NCBI RefSeq assembly: GCF_023515995.1 | Contig: NZ_CP097320.1 | Span: forward strand, 3,534,001-3,598,000 | Length of the DNA stretch: 64,000 bases | Direction of reading: 5' to 3' | Origin: Candidatus Mycobacterium methanotrophicum | GTDB lineage: Bacteria; Actinomycetota; Actinomycetes; Mycobacteriales; Mycobacteriaceae | In this document: piece after piece, positions 47,834 through 59,500 of the stretch | Position numbering within the stretch: position 1 is the first letter of the stretch | Layout: each line of letters starts with the position of its first letter | Notes under the pieces: model-generated | What the model was told of the DNA's origin: nothing | The model's database searches: none | Seen by the model: the letters and a program-made list of their open reading frames with translations, nothing else | Made by a program: the position numbers and the translations under genes

Positions 47834-48694
47834 ATGTCTGAAGTGTTCGTGGGAACAGAAATGCTGGGCGACGGCGGACTTACCAGGGGGCAGTTGCGGT
47901 GGAACTACCGCTCGATTTATCCCGATATCTATGTGCCGAGGGCGACGGCTCCGTCGCTGTGGCGCAATACCGTCGGCGCGTGGCTGTGGTCGCGTCGCAA
48001 CGGCGTGATTGCCGGGCGCGCAGCGGCGGCCCTACACGGGGCCCTGTGGGTTGACCGAGCAACACCGATCGAAATGATCTGGCGCAGTAGCCGCCCGCCG
48101 TCAGGAATCGTCGTTCGCAACGAACGGATCGACCTAGACGAGATCGTCGACATCGACCACATGCGGGTGACCAGCCCTGCAAGGACCGCACTGGACCTTG
48201 CCCGACACCTGCCCCGCGACCTCGCCGTGCGGCACCTCGACGCGTTGGCCCGCGCAACAGGCGTCAACACATCCGATGTCCTGTCGCTGGCCGAGCGCTA
48301 TCCCAGGGCGCGCGGGCTACGTCGATCAGCGGTCGCCCTCGACCTGATGGACGCCGGCGCTCAATCACCCAGGGAAACCTGGTTGCGGCTCGTCCTCATC
48401 GATGCCGGGCTACCCCGGCCGAGAACACAAATAAGGGTTACCGACGGTGTCAACGAGGCATTCGTGGACATGGGTTACGACGAACCGATGATCGGCCTTG
48501 ATTACGACGGTCAGCATCATAGCGCCGACCGTTGGCAGTACGTGCACGACATCGGACGTGCCGAGCTCATCGAGCGCCAAGGCTGGATCGACCTTCACGT
48601 GGTGGCCGAACACAGCCGACGATTCGTCATTCGTCGGTTGTCGGATGCATTCGCCCGCCGCGGGTATCGATTGAGATTGCGTCCAGGGTCGTGA
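47834..48694 (+). CDS. DUF559-like protein with AbiEi-like N-terminus
   Basis: A 286-residue protein of a type common in mycobacteria. N-terminal part: GGLTRGQLRWNYRSIYPDIY, an AbiEi-like helix-turn-helix followed by VIAGRAAAALHGALWVD and TALDLARHL. C-terminal part: AFVDMGYDEPMIGLDYDGQ, then RAELIERQGWIDLHVV, fitting a Vsr/DUF559 endonuclease-like fold with acidic residues. The combination suggests a stand-alone antitoxin-like or nuclease protein, unproven. ATG 47834 is the start of conserved sequence. Flanked by two related hairpins. Confidence 0.7.
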   Translation: MSEVFVGTEMLGDGGLTRGQLRWNYRSIYPDIYVPRATAPSLWRNTVGAWLWSRRNGVIAGRAAAALHGALWVDRATPIEMIWRSSRPPSGIVVRNERIDLDEIVDIDHMRVTSPARTALDLARHLPRDLAVRHLDALARATGVNTSDVLSLAERYPRARGLRRSAVALDLMDAGAQSPRETWLRLVLIDAGLPRPRTQIRVTDGVNEAFVDMGYDEPMIGLDYDGQHHSADRWQYVHDIGRAELIERQGWIDLHVVAEHSRRFVIRRLSDAFARRGYRLRLRPGS

Positions 48695-48729
48695 AAACGC
48701 TGGCAGCACAGCCGTGGACGCAATCTCAA
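48671..48729. terminator. Bidirectional hairpin after the DUF559-like gene
   Basis: Perfect 15-bp arms ttgagattgcgtcca (48671-48685) and tggacgcaatctcaa (48715-48729). Lies between convergent ends of the DUF559-like gene (whose last codons it covers) and RNase J. Confidence 0.8.
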
Positions 48730-48742
48730 CGACGTGCAGGCG

Positions 48743-50419
48743 TTAGGTTTCGATGACGGTTGGCACGATCATCGGTTGGCGACGGTAGGTCTCGCCCACC
48801 CACTTACCGACCGTGCGGCGGACCGCTTGCGCGATCCGGATCGGGTCGGTGACGTTTTCTGCCGCCAACGATGCCAGCTCGGCCTCGACCTTGCGGACGG
48901 CCGGCTCCAATGCCTTGGGATCTTCGGAGAAGCCGCGCGAGTGCAGATGCGCCGCGGCGGCCGGGCGCCCGGTCCCACGGCGCACGACCACTGTCACCGC
49001 GATGAAACCCGATGACAGAATGAGCCGTTCGCCCAGCGTGATATCGCCGACATCACCGGTGATAAGCCCGTCGACGAACATCTTGCCAACCGGAACGGCA
49101 CCGGCGATGCCGACCTTTCCGGCCACCAGGTCTACGCTGACCCCGTTCTCCGCCAAGACAATCGAATCTTCTGGCACTCCCGCGCTGGCGGCAAGTTTGG
49201 CGTTCGCCCGCAGCATTCGCCAGGTGCCGTGCACCGGCATGACGTTGCGGGGTCGCACCCCGTTGTACAGGAACAGCAGCTCGCCCGCATAGGCGTGGCC
49301 TGAAACATGCACGCGGACCCGTTGATTGGTGACGATGCGGGCTCCGAGTTTGGCCAGCGCGTCGATGACACCGTAGACAGTTTCCTCGTTGCCCGGGATC
49401 AGCGACGACGAGAGAACGATCAGGTCTTCGGCGGTGAGCGTGATGCTGCGATGCTCACCGCGAGACATCCGCGACAGCGCCGACATCGGCTCACCCTGAG
49501 TTCCCGTGGTAATCAGCACAATCTGCTCGGGCGCCGTCATCTCCGCGGCGCCGATGTCGACCAGGTCGGAATCGGCCACCCGCAAAAAACCCAATTCCCG
49601 CGCGATACCCATGTTGCGCACCATCGACCGCCCGACGAACGAGACCCGCCGGCCCAACGCCACAGCGGCGTCGATGATCTGTTGCACGCGATCCACATTG
49701 GAGGCAAAACACGCCACGATGACGCGTCCGTTAGCACTGCGGATCAGCCGGTGCAGGGTAGGCCCGACTTCACTTTCCGACGGTCCGACACCGGGAATCT
49801 CGGCGTTGGTCGAGTCGCACAGAAACAGGTCCACGCCGTCGTCGCCGAGCCGCGACATGCCGGGCAGGTCAGTGGGGCGTCCGTCAAGAGGCAGCTGGTC
49901 GAGTTTGATGTCACCGGTGTGCAGGACTGTGCCCGCGCCGGTGCGCACCGCGATGGCCAGCGCGTCGGGAATGGAGTGGTTGACGGCGAAATACTCGCAT
50001 TCGAACACCCCGTGGGTGCTGCGCTGTCCCTCTGCCACTTGGATCAGCACCGGTTTCAGCCGGTGCTCACGGCATTTCGCGGCGACCAGGGCCAGGGTGA
50101 ACTTCGAGCCGACGACCGGGATGTCGGGACGCAGCCTGAGCAGGAACGGAATCGCGCCGATGTGGTCCTCGTGGGCGTGGGTCAGCACCAGCGCTTCGAC
50201 GTCGTCGAGACGGTCTTCGACATGACGCAGATCGGGCAGGATCAGGTCGACGCCAGGCTCGTCGTGGGTGGGGAACATCACGCCGCAATCGATGATCAAC
50301 AACCGACCCAGATGCTCGAAAACCGTCATGTTTCGGCCGATTTCGCTGATCCCGCCCAACGCGGTGATCCGCAGACCGCCAGCGGTCAGCGGACCCGGCG
50401 GCCGAAGGTCTACGTCCAC
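48743..50419 (-). CDS. Ribonuclease J
   Basis: A 558-residue metallo-beta-lactamase/beta-CASP RNase, almost identical in length and sequence to Rv2752c, with both 5'-exo- and endonuclease activity. Metal motif LVLTHAHEDHIGAIPF, NHSIPDALAIAV, LHTGDIKLDQLP, and the beta-CASP stretch VIVACFASNVDRVQQIIDAA, HVSGHAYAGEL. GTG 50419 gives the conserved VDVDL start; 7 bp downstream of dapA, so an operon thyX-dapA-RNase J. Confidence 0.96.
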   Translation of the reverse strand: MDVDLRPPGPLTAGGLRITALGGISEIGRNMTVFEHLGRLLIIDCGVMFPTHDEPGVDLILPDLRHVEDRLDDVEALVLTHAHEDHIGAIPFLLRLRPDIPVVGSKFTLALVAAKCREHRLKPVLIQVAEGQRSTHGVFECEYFAVNHSIPDALAIAVRTGAGTVLHTGDIKLDQLPLDGRPTDLPGMSRLGDDGVDLFLCDSTNAEIPGVGPSESEVGPTLHRLIRSANGRVIVACFASNVDRVQQIIDAAVALGRRVSFVGRSMVRNMGIARELGFLRVADSDLVDIGAAEMTAPEQIVLITTGTQGEPMSALSRMSRGEHRSITLTAEDLIVLSSSLIPGNEETVYGVIDALAKLGARIVTNQRVRVHVSGHAYAGELLFLYNGVRPRNVMPVHGTWRMLRANAKLAASAGVPEDSIVLAENGVSVDLVAGKVGIAGAVPVGKMFVDGLITGDVGDITLGERLILSSGFIAVTVVVRRGTGRPAAAAHLHSRGFSEDPKALEPAVRKVEAELASLAAENVTDPIRIAQAVRRTVGKWVGETYRRQPMIVPTVIET

Positions 50420-50426
50420 GTGTAGC

Positions 50427-52105
<1,679 letters not shown>

Positions 52106-52160
52106 GGCGAACACCTTAGCCGGGTGTTGGAACAGCACGGGCACACTGGCCGAGGGACGA

Positions 52161-52412
52161 TCCGCGTGGGCGATTCCCCGGCCTTGCCTGCACGAGTTCT
52201 TCGCGATCAGCACCCAACCCAAGATCTACGACCCACCGAGCACCCGAAGCCAAGCACTTGCACAGATTGACGACTGGCTCGCCTCACCGACGCTGTCTGT
52301 GCTCGGTGAGCCGGCAGGCTACTGGAGCCAACCGAAATTGGTGCTCCCAACTGGAAAAGCAACCGGCTCGATGGTGACTTGCGCGAAGCTAGCCAGAGCC
52401 AGCAGAGTATAG
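52161..52412 (+). pseudogene. VapC toxin remnant (C-terminal part)
   Basis: The forward frame reads [18 protein letters not shown], then [20 protein letters not shown] and LASPTLSVLGEPAGYW, typical of the middle of VapC PIN toxins (AWAIPWPCLHEF ... IYDPP ... ALAQVDAWLASP). The N-terminal third with the first catalytic Asp is absent, and the end (ATGSMVTCAKLARAS) has lost the usual Asp (expected V-H-D-A). A dead toxin gene beside thyX. Confidence 0.75.
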
Positions 52413-52439
52413 GAGCAAGAATCGAGCGGAGACAAGGAT

Positions 52440-52979
52440 GTGAGTGAGAGTAGGTCGCTAAAGGCGGATGAGTCGAAGCCGGTTGAGGAACAGCTGGTCT
52501 ATCAGGGCGAGGTGTTCATAAACTTCCGCACTTCGCGCCAGTGGGTTGTTATTAAGCTGTTCGCGCTATCCGAGGACGTTGATGATCGGGCAGCGCTGGA
52601 GCTCTTGCTGCGCCATGTCCGCTACCGCGACAGCTATGCGGGTACTGGTGATAAAGACATGGTCGACATCCACGGACCCTACTGGCTGAAAGCCATCACG
52701 CCCGAGTCTTTTTCGCAAGTGGAGTCCGCCGACGCCGAAGCACTGCTACGGACCTGGGCTGAATACGCCACGCCGCTGCCTGATGAAAACCGCGCCGAGC
52801 TGGAACACGAACTGTATCCGCGCATCCGTAACGCCATTACCCGCTACCAGTTGGCCGACCTCCGTCGGACGGCTGAGCACGACTGGGGAGGGGTCGTGGG
52901 GACGACTGGATTTCACGAGTTTGTGCTGATTGACCGCGCTGCTGGAAGCGTGGCTCTTGTGGTGGCGAGCGACGACTAA
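52440..52979 (+). CDS. Hypothetical protein in T7SS-like cluster
   Basis: A 179-residue soluble protein starting at GTG 52440 with a GGAGAC ribosome site. Not recognised. Contains GEVFINFRTSRQWVVIKLFA, DMVDIHGPYWLKAITPESFS and DWGGVVGTTGFHEFVLIDRA. It lies tail-to-tail with the secretion-linked genes, so an immunity or chaperone role is conceivable but unsupported. Its last 143 bp overlap the reading frame of the convergent gene. Confidence 0.6.
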   Translation: MSESRSLKADESKPVEEQLVYQGEVFINFRTSRQWVVIKLFALSEDVDDRAALELLLRHVRYRDSYAGTGDKDMVDIHGPYWLKAITPESFSQVESADAEALLRTWAEYATPLPDENRAELEHELYPRIRNAITRYQLADLRRTAEHDWGGVVGTTGFHEFVLIDRAAGSVALVVASDD

Positions 52980-53589
52980 CTCTCCCATTACCAGCGATGA
53001 CCCCGATGCTGGCGACGAACCCCTGATGCACCGCGTCGCTGAGCTGAGTCACATCCTCGGCCAATTTTGTCCGACAACCGGATTCGACAAATACACTGTG
53101 GGCGATCAGCCGACCGGCGCCGAGCTGCTCGGAGCCAGTTATGTAGGTGCTGTATTGCGCCCATACCTGCAGCCCTGCGGCGCTCAAGTATCCGCTGGCG
53201 CGCACGGCCACCACTCCAGGAGTCGGCGGGGCCGTCAGAACCCGGGTGGTGATGTCGGCGGCGTCCAGAGCGCGCAACGTGCAGTCAATGTTGCTGTACA
53301 CCAATGCTATCGGGAAGATGCCGGTGAACCCAAAGATGGTGATCGTCTCGCTGCCATCCCAGCCTCCGCTGCTACGCGCACCGCGCACTGCGATCCGAGC
53401 CGGCGCAGCATCCCCGCCCTCCAGCTGGGCGATACGCCACCCGTCTGGGATCTGTAACCGCTTCAACCACCCTGACTGATCATTGGCACCGAGATGCGCA
53501 AAGTCATCGACGTATGGCTTCACAGCGTCGACGATCGTCGATGCCGTGGCTAACCGTTGCCACTCGTCGGCGCGGTCCTGGGATGTCAT
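52837..53589 (-). CDS. Mycobacterial T7SS-associated hypothetical protein
   Basis: Up to 250 residues from ATG 53589, which overlaps the stop of the upstream gene (ATGA). The first 165 residues look like a folded domain: WLKRLQIPDGWRIAQLEG, SETITIFGFTGIFPIALVYS, VRASGYLSAAGLQVWAQYST, RLIAHSVFVESGC. The final 60 residues are low-complexity and antisense to the convergent gene, so the original stop may have been lost. In an operon with EspC-like and toxin-like genes. Family not named with confidence. Confidence 0.6.
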   Translation of the reverse strand: MTSQDRADEWQRLATASTIVDAVKPYVDDFAHLGANDQSGWLKRLQIPDGWRIAQLEGGDAAPARIAVRGARSSGGWDGSETITIFGFTGIFPIALVYSNIDCTLRALDAADITTRVLTAPPTPGVVAVRASGYLSAAGLQVWAQYSTYITGSEQLGAGRLIAHSVFVESGCRTKLAEDVTQLSDAVHQGFVASIGVIAGNGRVSRRSPPQEPRFQQRGQSAQTREIQSSPRPLPSRAQPSDGGRPTGSG

Positions 53590-54954
53590 GATGAGGGTGA
53601 AAGAACGTAGGGCAGGTTGCTGAGCTGGCGCAAAATCCAAATGCCTATACCCAGGATCCCGCCCGCTCCTGCTGCTTCTTCTCCCGCTTTGATCGCCCCC
53701 GGCGGAAGCACAGGTGGTGCCGCCACAGTGGTTGAGGGAGCCGGTGCAGGCGCCGCAGGAACGCCCGGATCATCCCAAGGAGGGAATAGCGGTGGTTGCG
53801 CCGGAGTGACGGTGAAGCCCGGGGGTGAAGGGTTTTGCAGCCACGGCGGCAGCGTCGCCGGCTCGACGACCTGCGTCGGGGGCAACGGAACCTGGGCAGG
53901 ATGCCCGACCTGTGGTGGAGCGAGCGCCACTGGGGGATGCCCGACCACTGGCGGCAACTCCGGCGGAGGACTAATGATCGGCAGCGGTAGGTGGACCTTC
54001 TGCGTTGACCCGTCAGGATAGGTCACGTCGATCGTTGGACCACCTGATGTACTGCCCTCGCGGATTTGAATGACTGTTCCGTCGTCTAATACCCGCCCCT
54101 GCCCTGGGTAGGTGGATGGTGGAGCCTCTCCCACCGAGTTCCTGACAAGCCAGTCATACAAACGGCGGGTATCTTCAGGCCACTCGACTTGGCGATGTGG
54201 TTTGTTTACGCCAGGCTCCAGCGTTCGCAGGAGATCTTTGACGTCTTGCCCGGTTCTAACAGGTTTGAGAGGTCCTCCGGGAGCATTGGGATCACCAGGA
54301 CTTGGTGTCGGTGGATCTTGTTTCCAGGTGCGGTGGCCGACGGCGTGGACGCTGCCCTGCCGGTCTTGATTGTTGGCGTTGGGCTCACGAGGAGCAGGCT
54401 GGCCGAAGGCCGTGTGAGGCTGGCGCCAATGCGCAGGGACCATGCCAGCCATCTCCGCCGCACCCGCGTCCAGTTGGGTCGCAATGCGTAGGTTTTCGGC
54501 CTCAAGTCGTCCGGCGCAGTGGGCGATGTAGTTGCGGTGCGCTATCGCGGCAGCCTGACGGGCGGCCTGGTCGGCAGGTGAATTCCAGGGATGGTTATCC
54601 GCGACCGACAAATCCTCGCCGACGGCGAAGTCGTCCTCTTCGGCTTGGGCGATTGTCTCCAACGCAGCTGCTCGCGCGCCAAGCAGGTTATCCGAGCCTT
54701 GCGCAGCGATATTGGCCACGCCGTCGGCATGGACGACCAAAGGTAACACCACCAGCAGCCGATCGGCGTGCGCCTCCTCGAAGTACCGAGTGGCGGTACC
54801 CCCCCTCCCACTCGGTGCCATTGGGGGCGTTGATCTGCTCAACGTAGGCGTCGGCGGCTTCCTGCAGCCGTGGCGCGCCCGCCCGCAAGCAATCCGCTAA
54901 ATTCGACAACACGGTGGCCGTCTGGTCGAACAGCTCGATGCGTGATCGCGTCAT
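53586..54954 (-). pseudogene. T7SS polymorphic-toxin-like protein, frameshifted in a G7 tract
   Basis: From ATG 54954: an ESX-type helical N-terminus (TRSRIELFDQTATVLSNLAD, then APNGTEWEG, a W-x-G turn). The frame shifts in seven consecutive G (C7 on the forward strand, 54799-54805); with six G it would continue GGTATRYFEEAHADRLLVV and LGARAAALETIAQ. A middle domain (NKPHRQVEWPEDTRRLYDWL, VLDDGTVIQIREGSTSGGPT, IDVTYPDGSTQKVHLPL) resembles nuclease-type toxin domains. A proline-rich stretch and a final hydrophobic helix (GGILGIGIWILRQL) follow. Could be a real break, a sequencing error, or a phase-variable tract. Confidence 0.65.
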
Positions 54955-54977
54955 GGGCCCGCCGGTAGCAGCCACAG

Positions 54978-55286
54978 CTACACCCCAAGGACCGGCATGT
55001 CCCCTGGAGTGATGGACGCCAGCTCGGCGCGGTTGGTGTCCTCCATCGCGGTGAAAGAACGGGCCGCACCCACTAGCGCGGCCGACGCGGATGAGAGTCG
55101 TACCGAAAACGCCGCGCAATAGCCATGGAACGCACCGTGCACGGCGGCGGCGGCGGCAACACCCGACATTTCTGCGGTCGCGGTTAACGACCCAGACGAC
55201 GACGCCACCCGCGTAGCATGCCGCGCAATGACTCCCGATGCGGTCTCCAACGCCACTGGAACCACATCAAGAATCTCGCTTGCCAT
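54978..55286 (-). CDS. EspC-like type VII secretion target
   Basis: A 102-residue helical protein of the EspC/T7SS target family. Two long Ala/Ser-rich helices (VVPVALETASGVIARHATRV; FSVRLSSASAALVGAARSFT) and the C-terminal AARSFTAMEDTNRAEL, a position where the family carries the YxxxD/E export signal (Phe replaces Tyr here). Directly upstream (23 bp) of the toxin-like gene, the usual place for a secretion partner. Confidence 0.75.
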   Translation of the reverse strand: MASEILDVVPVALETASGVIARHATRVASSSGSLTATAEMSGVAAAAAVHGAFHGYCAAFSVRLSSASAALVGAARSFTAMEDTNRAELASITPGDMPVLGV

Positions 55287-55499
55287 GGCGCCCTCCTCGC
55301 CAAACCGGGTCGAACGGTAACTCTACCTGACCCAGCAAGGACAAGACAGCGACACTTGTTGACGCTAGGACAGCTACAGCGATCGCCTGCCGTTCGCAGC
55401 CAGATCGGCAAAGATCGACTCCCTGGACACTCCTGGTGTGCCCAGCTCGCGCGCCACTTCGGTAGCCCACCGCGCTTCTTCCGAAGTCGATCACCCAGG

Positions 55500-55625
55500 C
55501 TCGCACGTGGGACTGGATGGAGCGCCCCGCAGCGCGGGCCCGCTTGCGTATCACCTCGTAGACGTCCTCGGGTATGCCCGAATCCGGATTGGCGTCCAAC
55601 CGGTCACGGTGGCGCTGTGGTGGGT
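55500..55625 (-). pseudogene. VapB-type antitoxin remnant
   Basis: The reverse strand encodes IPEDVYEVIRKRARAAGRSI followed by QSHVRAWV, the ribbon-helix-helix half of an FitA/VapB-like antitoxin. The preceding TPIRIR strand is in another frame, so the start is frameshifted, and no matching toxin follows. Confidence 0.6.
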
Positions 55626-55659
55626 CATTCAGCCGCCGATCGGTTCTGCCGTAATCTCC

Positions 55660-56555
55660 TCACCACTGTCGCCCCTCACCCGGCGACCCGATTAGGATTT
55701 CCCGCGGATCCTGCTCGATGATCGCCACCTCGAACGCGTTGTCGCTATACACTTCCTCGTCCCGTTCGTTGCCCCCTGCATCGAATCCGATCTGATAGAT
55801 GCGTAACTCGGTGGTCCACTTCCACTGCGCCATCCGCTCAATGACTTCGCGCACCGAATCCTGACAATCCGGGCAGTCATCCCAGGCACCGGCGTCGTCG
55901 GGCTCGGCGTGCGCCTCGCACGGTTCGAATTCAGTGGCGTAGACGTTGCCTGGGTCCCAGAGGCCAGCTGTCGGTGGCCATTCCAGCTCAATCCACTGCC
56001 CCGGCTCCAGGCCGTAGATCCGGATCGCTTCCTCCATCGCCGCTTTATTGTCGGCATCGGTCCAGTCCCGCGGGGCGCCAGCGCGACGTTTTCGATGGGA
56101 TCGATCGTGCCCAGTCCGTAGTCGTTAGGATTACCAACTGGTTCGACGGACACGTCAGCCTCGCTGGCGCGCTGATACCAGTGCTTCGTACTCTCTGGGC
56201 CGGTGCTGACTGCGGCAGGGTCAAGCGGCTCGGTGAACTCCGATTCCCGATATGACCAGCCGTTACGAAGCTCATGCAACTGCCTGCGCGGTAAGCGGCC
56301 AATGATCTCGTGCTCGATCACCATGTCTTCGGCACGGGCATAGGCGTCCAGCGCCGCGTTCACTGCGTCGACGCCGTGCAACCCGTCCGGCGCTCGGTCG
56401 CGATCCATTTCGTCCCAGACCTGGCCGGCAATCCGCTCCTGCTCTTCCCGCAGCCACCGAACATGCCGATGACGGGCCTCGGCATCGGCGAATTGAGGGT
56501 CACGCACATACTTCTCCTGGACGGTCTCGAATGCACGAAACAGCCGATCACTCAT
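55660..56555 (-). pseudogene. Unknown hsdR-linked protein, frameshifted
   Basis: From ATG 56555 (SDRLFRAFETVQEKYVRDPQ, ARHRHVRWLREEQERIAGQV, LPRRQLHELRNGWSYRESEF) the frame is coding to about 56075, where near a C/G-rich GGCGCCCCGCGGG it shifts; the other frame continues PRDWTDADNKAAMEEAIRIY, IELEWPPTAGLWDPGNVYA and CPDCQDSVREVIERM with a C-x-x-C and nearby Cys/His. Together about 298 residues. The start overlaps the hsdR stop by 8 bp, so it belongs to the restriction operon. No family recognised. Confidence 0.55.
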
Positions 56556-59500
56556 GGTGTTCCCCCTTTGCCACGCGGCGGGCCCGCTCCGCGTATTCCG
56601 GTGCGAGCGCCTCCATCTGCTCGATGACCAGCTTGATCGCTTCGGGCTGTTTGTCCGGCGGATATCTGTATTTCACCAGCAGCCGCTTGATAGACGACCG
56701 TAGCTTTGCGCGCACGTCGTCACGCACGGTCCAGTCCGTCTTCGTGTCGCGCTGCATCACGCCGACAAGCTCACGGGCGATCTGGGCCAGCACCTCCTCC
56801 CCCTGCAACTCGACGGCCGATTCGTTCTGTGCCACCGCGTCGTAGAAGGCCAGCTCGTCGTGCGAGAGCGGCGGGGTGAAACGCTTGCCCCGGTTACCCT
56901 CAGCGGCGACTTCTTTCGCCATCGCGATTAATTCCGCGATCACCTCGGCGGAGGTGAGCTGCTGGTTGGTGTAGCGGCGCATCAGGCCGGCGATCCGATC
57001 GGAGAACGCGCGCTGCCGCACCACGTTGTTCTTCGTCGCCGCCGCAAGCTCCCGGGTCAGTTCGGCGCGCAATGCCTCGATCGCCAGGTGCGGGTGCGCC
57101 GCGGCCTTGGCCCTGGCTTCATAGTCGGGGCCGAGTTCGGACAGCGACGGTTTGGGCAGGCCGGCCGCGTCGTAGATGTCGACGATCTCACCCGACGCGG
57201 TCGACTCCGCGACGAGACTGGACAACAGCCGTTTGATGTCGTCGGGAATGGGCTTGCCTTCGGCTTGGCGTTGCTGGGCGTCGAACTTGCCCATCCAGAC
57301 CCGGACCTGCTCGTAGAACTTGACTGTCGGCCGTAGAGTATCCAGGGTTTCGTTGCCCGCGCACAGCGACCACGCCCGCGCCAAGTGGTTGGCCAGATTC
57401 CGGAATCGGTCTCCGAGAGTCGGCTCGCCCTCCGGCACCTGGTTGCCGGGGGTGGATGGCGAGCGCAGGTATGCGGTGAGGCCGATCGCGGCCTTCATCC
57501 ATCCATGCTGTGATGCGCTGACTTTCGAGCGCCAGTCATATCCCGCGCAGAGCTCATCGAGCTGGTCCACGAGTTTCTTGGTGTCCTCAACAACCTCTTC
57601 CCGAACGTCCCTGCCGACAGGCTTGGTGTTGCGGTCCGTCTCGGTGTATTCGGCAAGCGCCGCAGCCAGGTTGTCGGCCAACGGCGCGTAGGCAACCAGC
57701 AGGCCAGCGGGCTTGCCGCGGAACGTCCGGTTGACGCGCGCCAATGTCTGCATCAACAGCGCACCCTTGAGCGGCCGGTCGAGGTAGAGCGTGTGCAGCG
57801 GCGGCGCGTCGAAACCGGTAAGCATCATGTCCTTGACAATCACGATCTGCAGCTCGTCCTCGGCGTCACGCAGCCGCTTCTGAATCGTCTTGTTCTGGCT
57901 TTCCCGGCGCACATGTTTGGCGATTATGGGCTGGTCCTGCGGGGTGCCGGAGTAGACAACTTTGATCACGCCCTTGTCGATGGAGCCGTCGTGCCAGTCC
58001 GGTCGCAGTTTGATGATCTCCTCGTAGAGTTGTGCGCAGATCTCGCGGGTGGCGCCGACGATGAATGCCTTGCCAGGTGAGGAGATGAACTTGCGCATTT
58101 CCTCCGATCGCGCTTCCCAGTGGTTGACGATGTCCTCGGCCAGCACCGCTAGCCGCTCGGGCGCACCGTAGATCGCGTTGATGACCGCCACCGACTTTTC
58201 GATCTGGGCGCGCTCCACGTCGTCGAGTCCCAGGGTTGCCTCGTCGACCGCGTGGTCGAGGTCTTCTTCGCTGAAGTCCTTCGACCATCCGACTTTGGCG
58301 AGCCGAGGCTCGAAATACACTGGCACGGTGGCGTTGTCGGCGACCGCCCGGGTCAGGTCGTACACGTCGATGTCTGGGCCGAAGACTTCGCGGGTGTTGC
58401 GGTTGGCGAATGAGATTGGCGTGCCGGTGAACGCAATGAACACGGCGTTCGGCAGGGCGTCACGGATGTGACGGGCGAAGCCGTCGAGGTCGTCGTAGTG
58501 GCTGCGGTGGGCCTCGTCGACGACGACGATGATGTTGCGCCGGTCGGTAAGCAACGGATGATCCGCACCAGATTTGCGCTCGTCCTCGGTCAGGCTGAAC
58601 TTTTGCAGCGTGGTGAAGTAGATCCCGCCGGTGGTTCGGTTGGAGAGCTCGTCACGCAGCTCTGAGCGCTTGATCACCTTCTGTGGTGATTCGGCGAGCA
58701 ACCGCGAGCGGTTGAAGGTCTCGAAGAGCTGGGTGTCGAGCTCCTTGCGGTCGGTGACCACGACGATAGTCGGATTTTTGAGCTTGGGCTGCTTAGCGAC
58801 TAAGTGCGCGTAGAGCTCCATCTCCATCGACTTGCCAGAGCCTTGCGTGTGCCAGACAACACCGGCCTTGCCGTTGCTTTCCGCGGCTTCCACGGTTTTC
58901 CACACGGCTTTGGTGACAGCAAAGTACTGGTGCGGCTTGGCGATTCGCTTGGCGAGCCCATCGCCATCTTCGTCGAAGGCGGTGAAGTTGCGTAGCAGCT
59001 GCAGGAACCGCTCGGTGTTGAACAGCCCATCAATGAGAGTTTCGAGCTCGATCGGGACGTTCTCGCCGTCGCCCGGCTCGCCAAACTGCACCACTCGACC
59101 GTCATCGTCGACGTTCCACGGCGCGAAGTGCTCCAGTGGCGTGAACGGTGTTCCGTATCGGGCGGTGATGCCATCGCTGACAACGGTCAGCACCGCGAAG
59201 CGGAAGGCCATCGGGAACTCTCGCAGATAGCTTTGCAATTGCGCATGCGCCGCAGCGATGTCGGCGTGAACCGAGCCGGCCTGCTTGAGCTCGAAGATGG
59301 CGACCGGCATGCCGTTGAGGTACAGCACGACGTCGAAGCGGCGCTGGTGCTCGGCGCTGCGAACCGTAACCTGTTGCACTGCAAGGAATTCATTGTCCTC
59401 GGGTCGGTGGCTGACCAGCCGGATGGTCGGGTTCTGCTCGATGCCATCTGCATCGATGTAGCTGACGCCGCGGTAGCCCTCGACAAGGATCTTGTGTATC

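Noticed and set aside
49307..50425. 372-codon forward frame
   Set aside because: Antisense to RNase J, no recognisable domain.
55409..55480. Forward frame reading WCAQLARHFGSPP as a protein fragment
   Set aside because: It is the complement of the antitoxin-remnant region and has no independent support.
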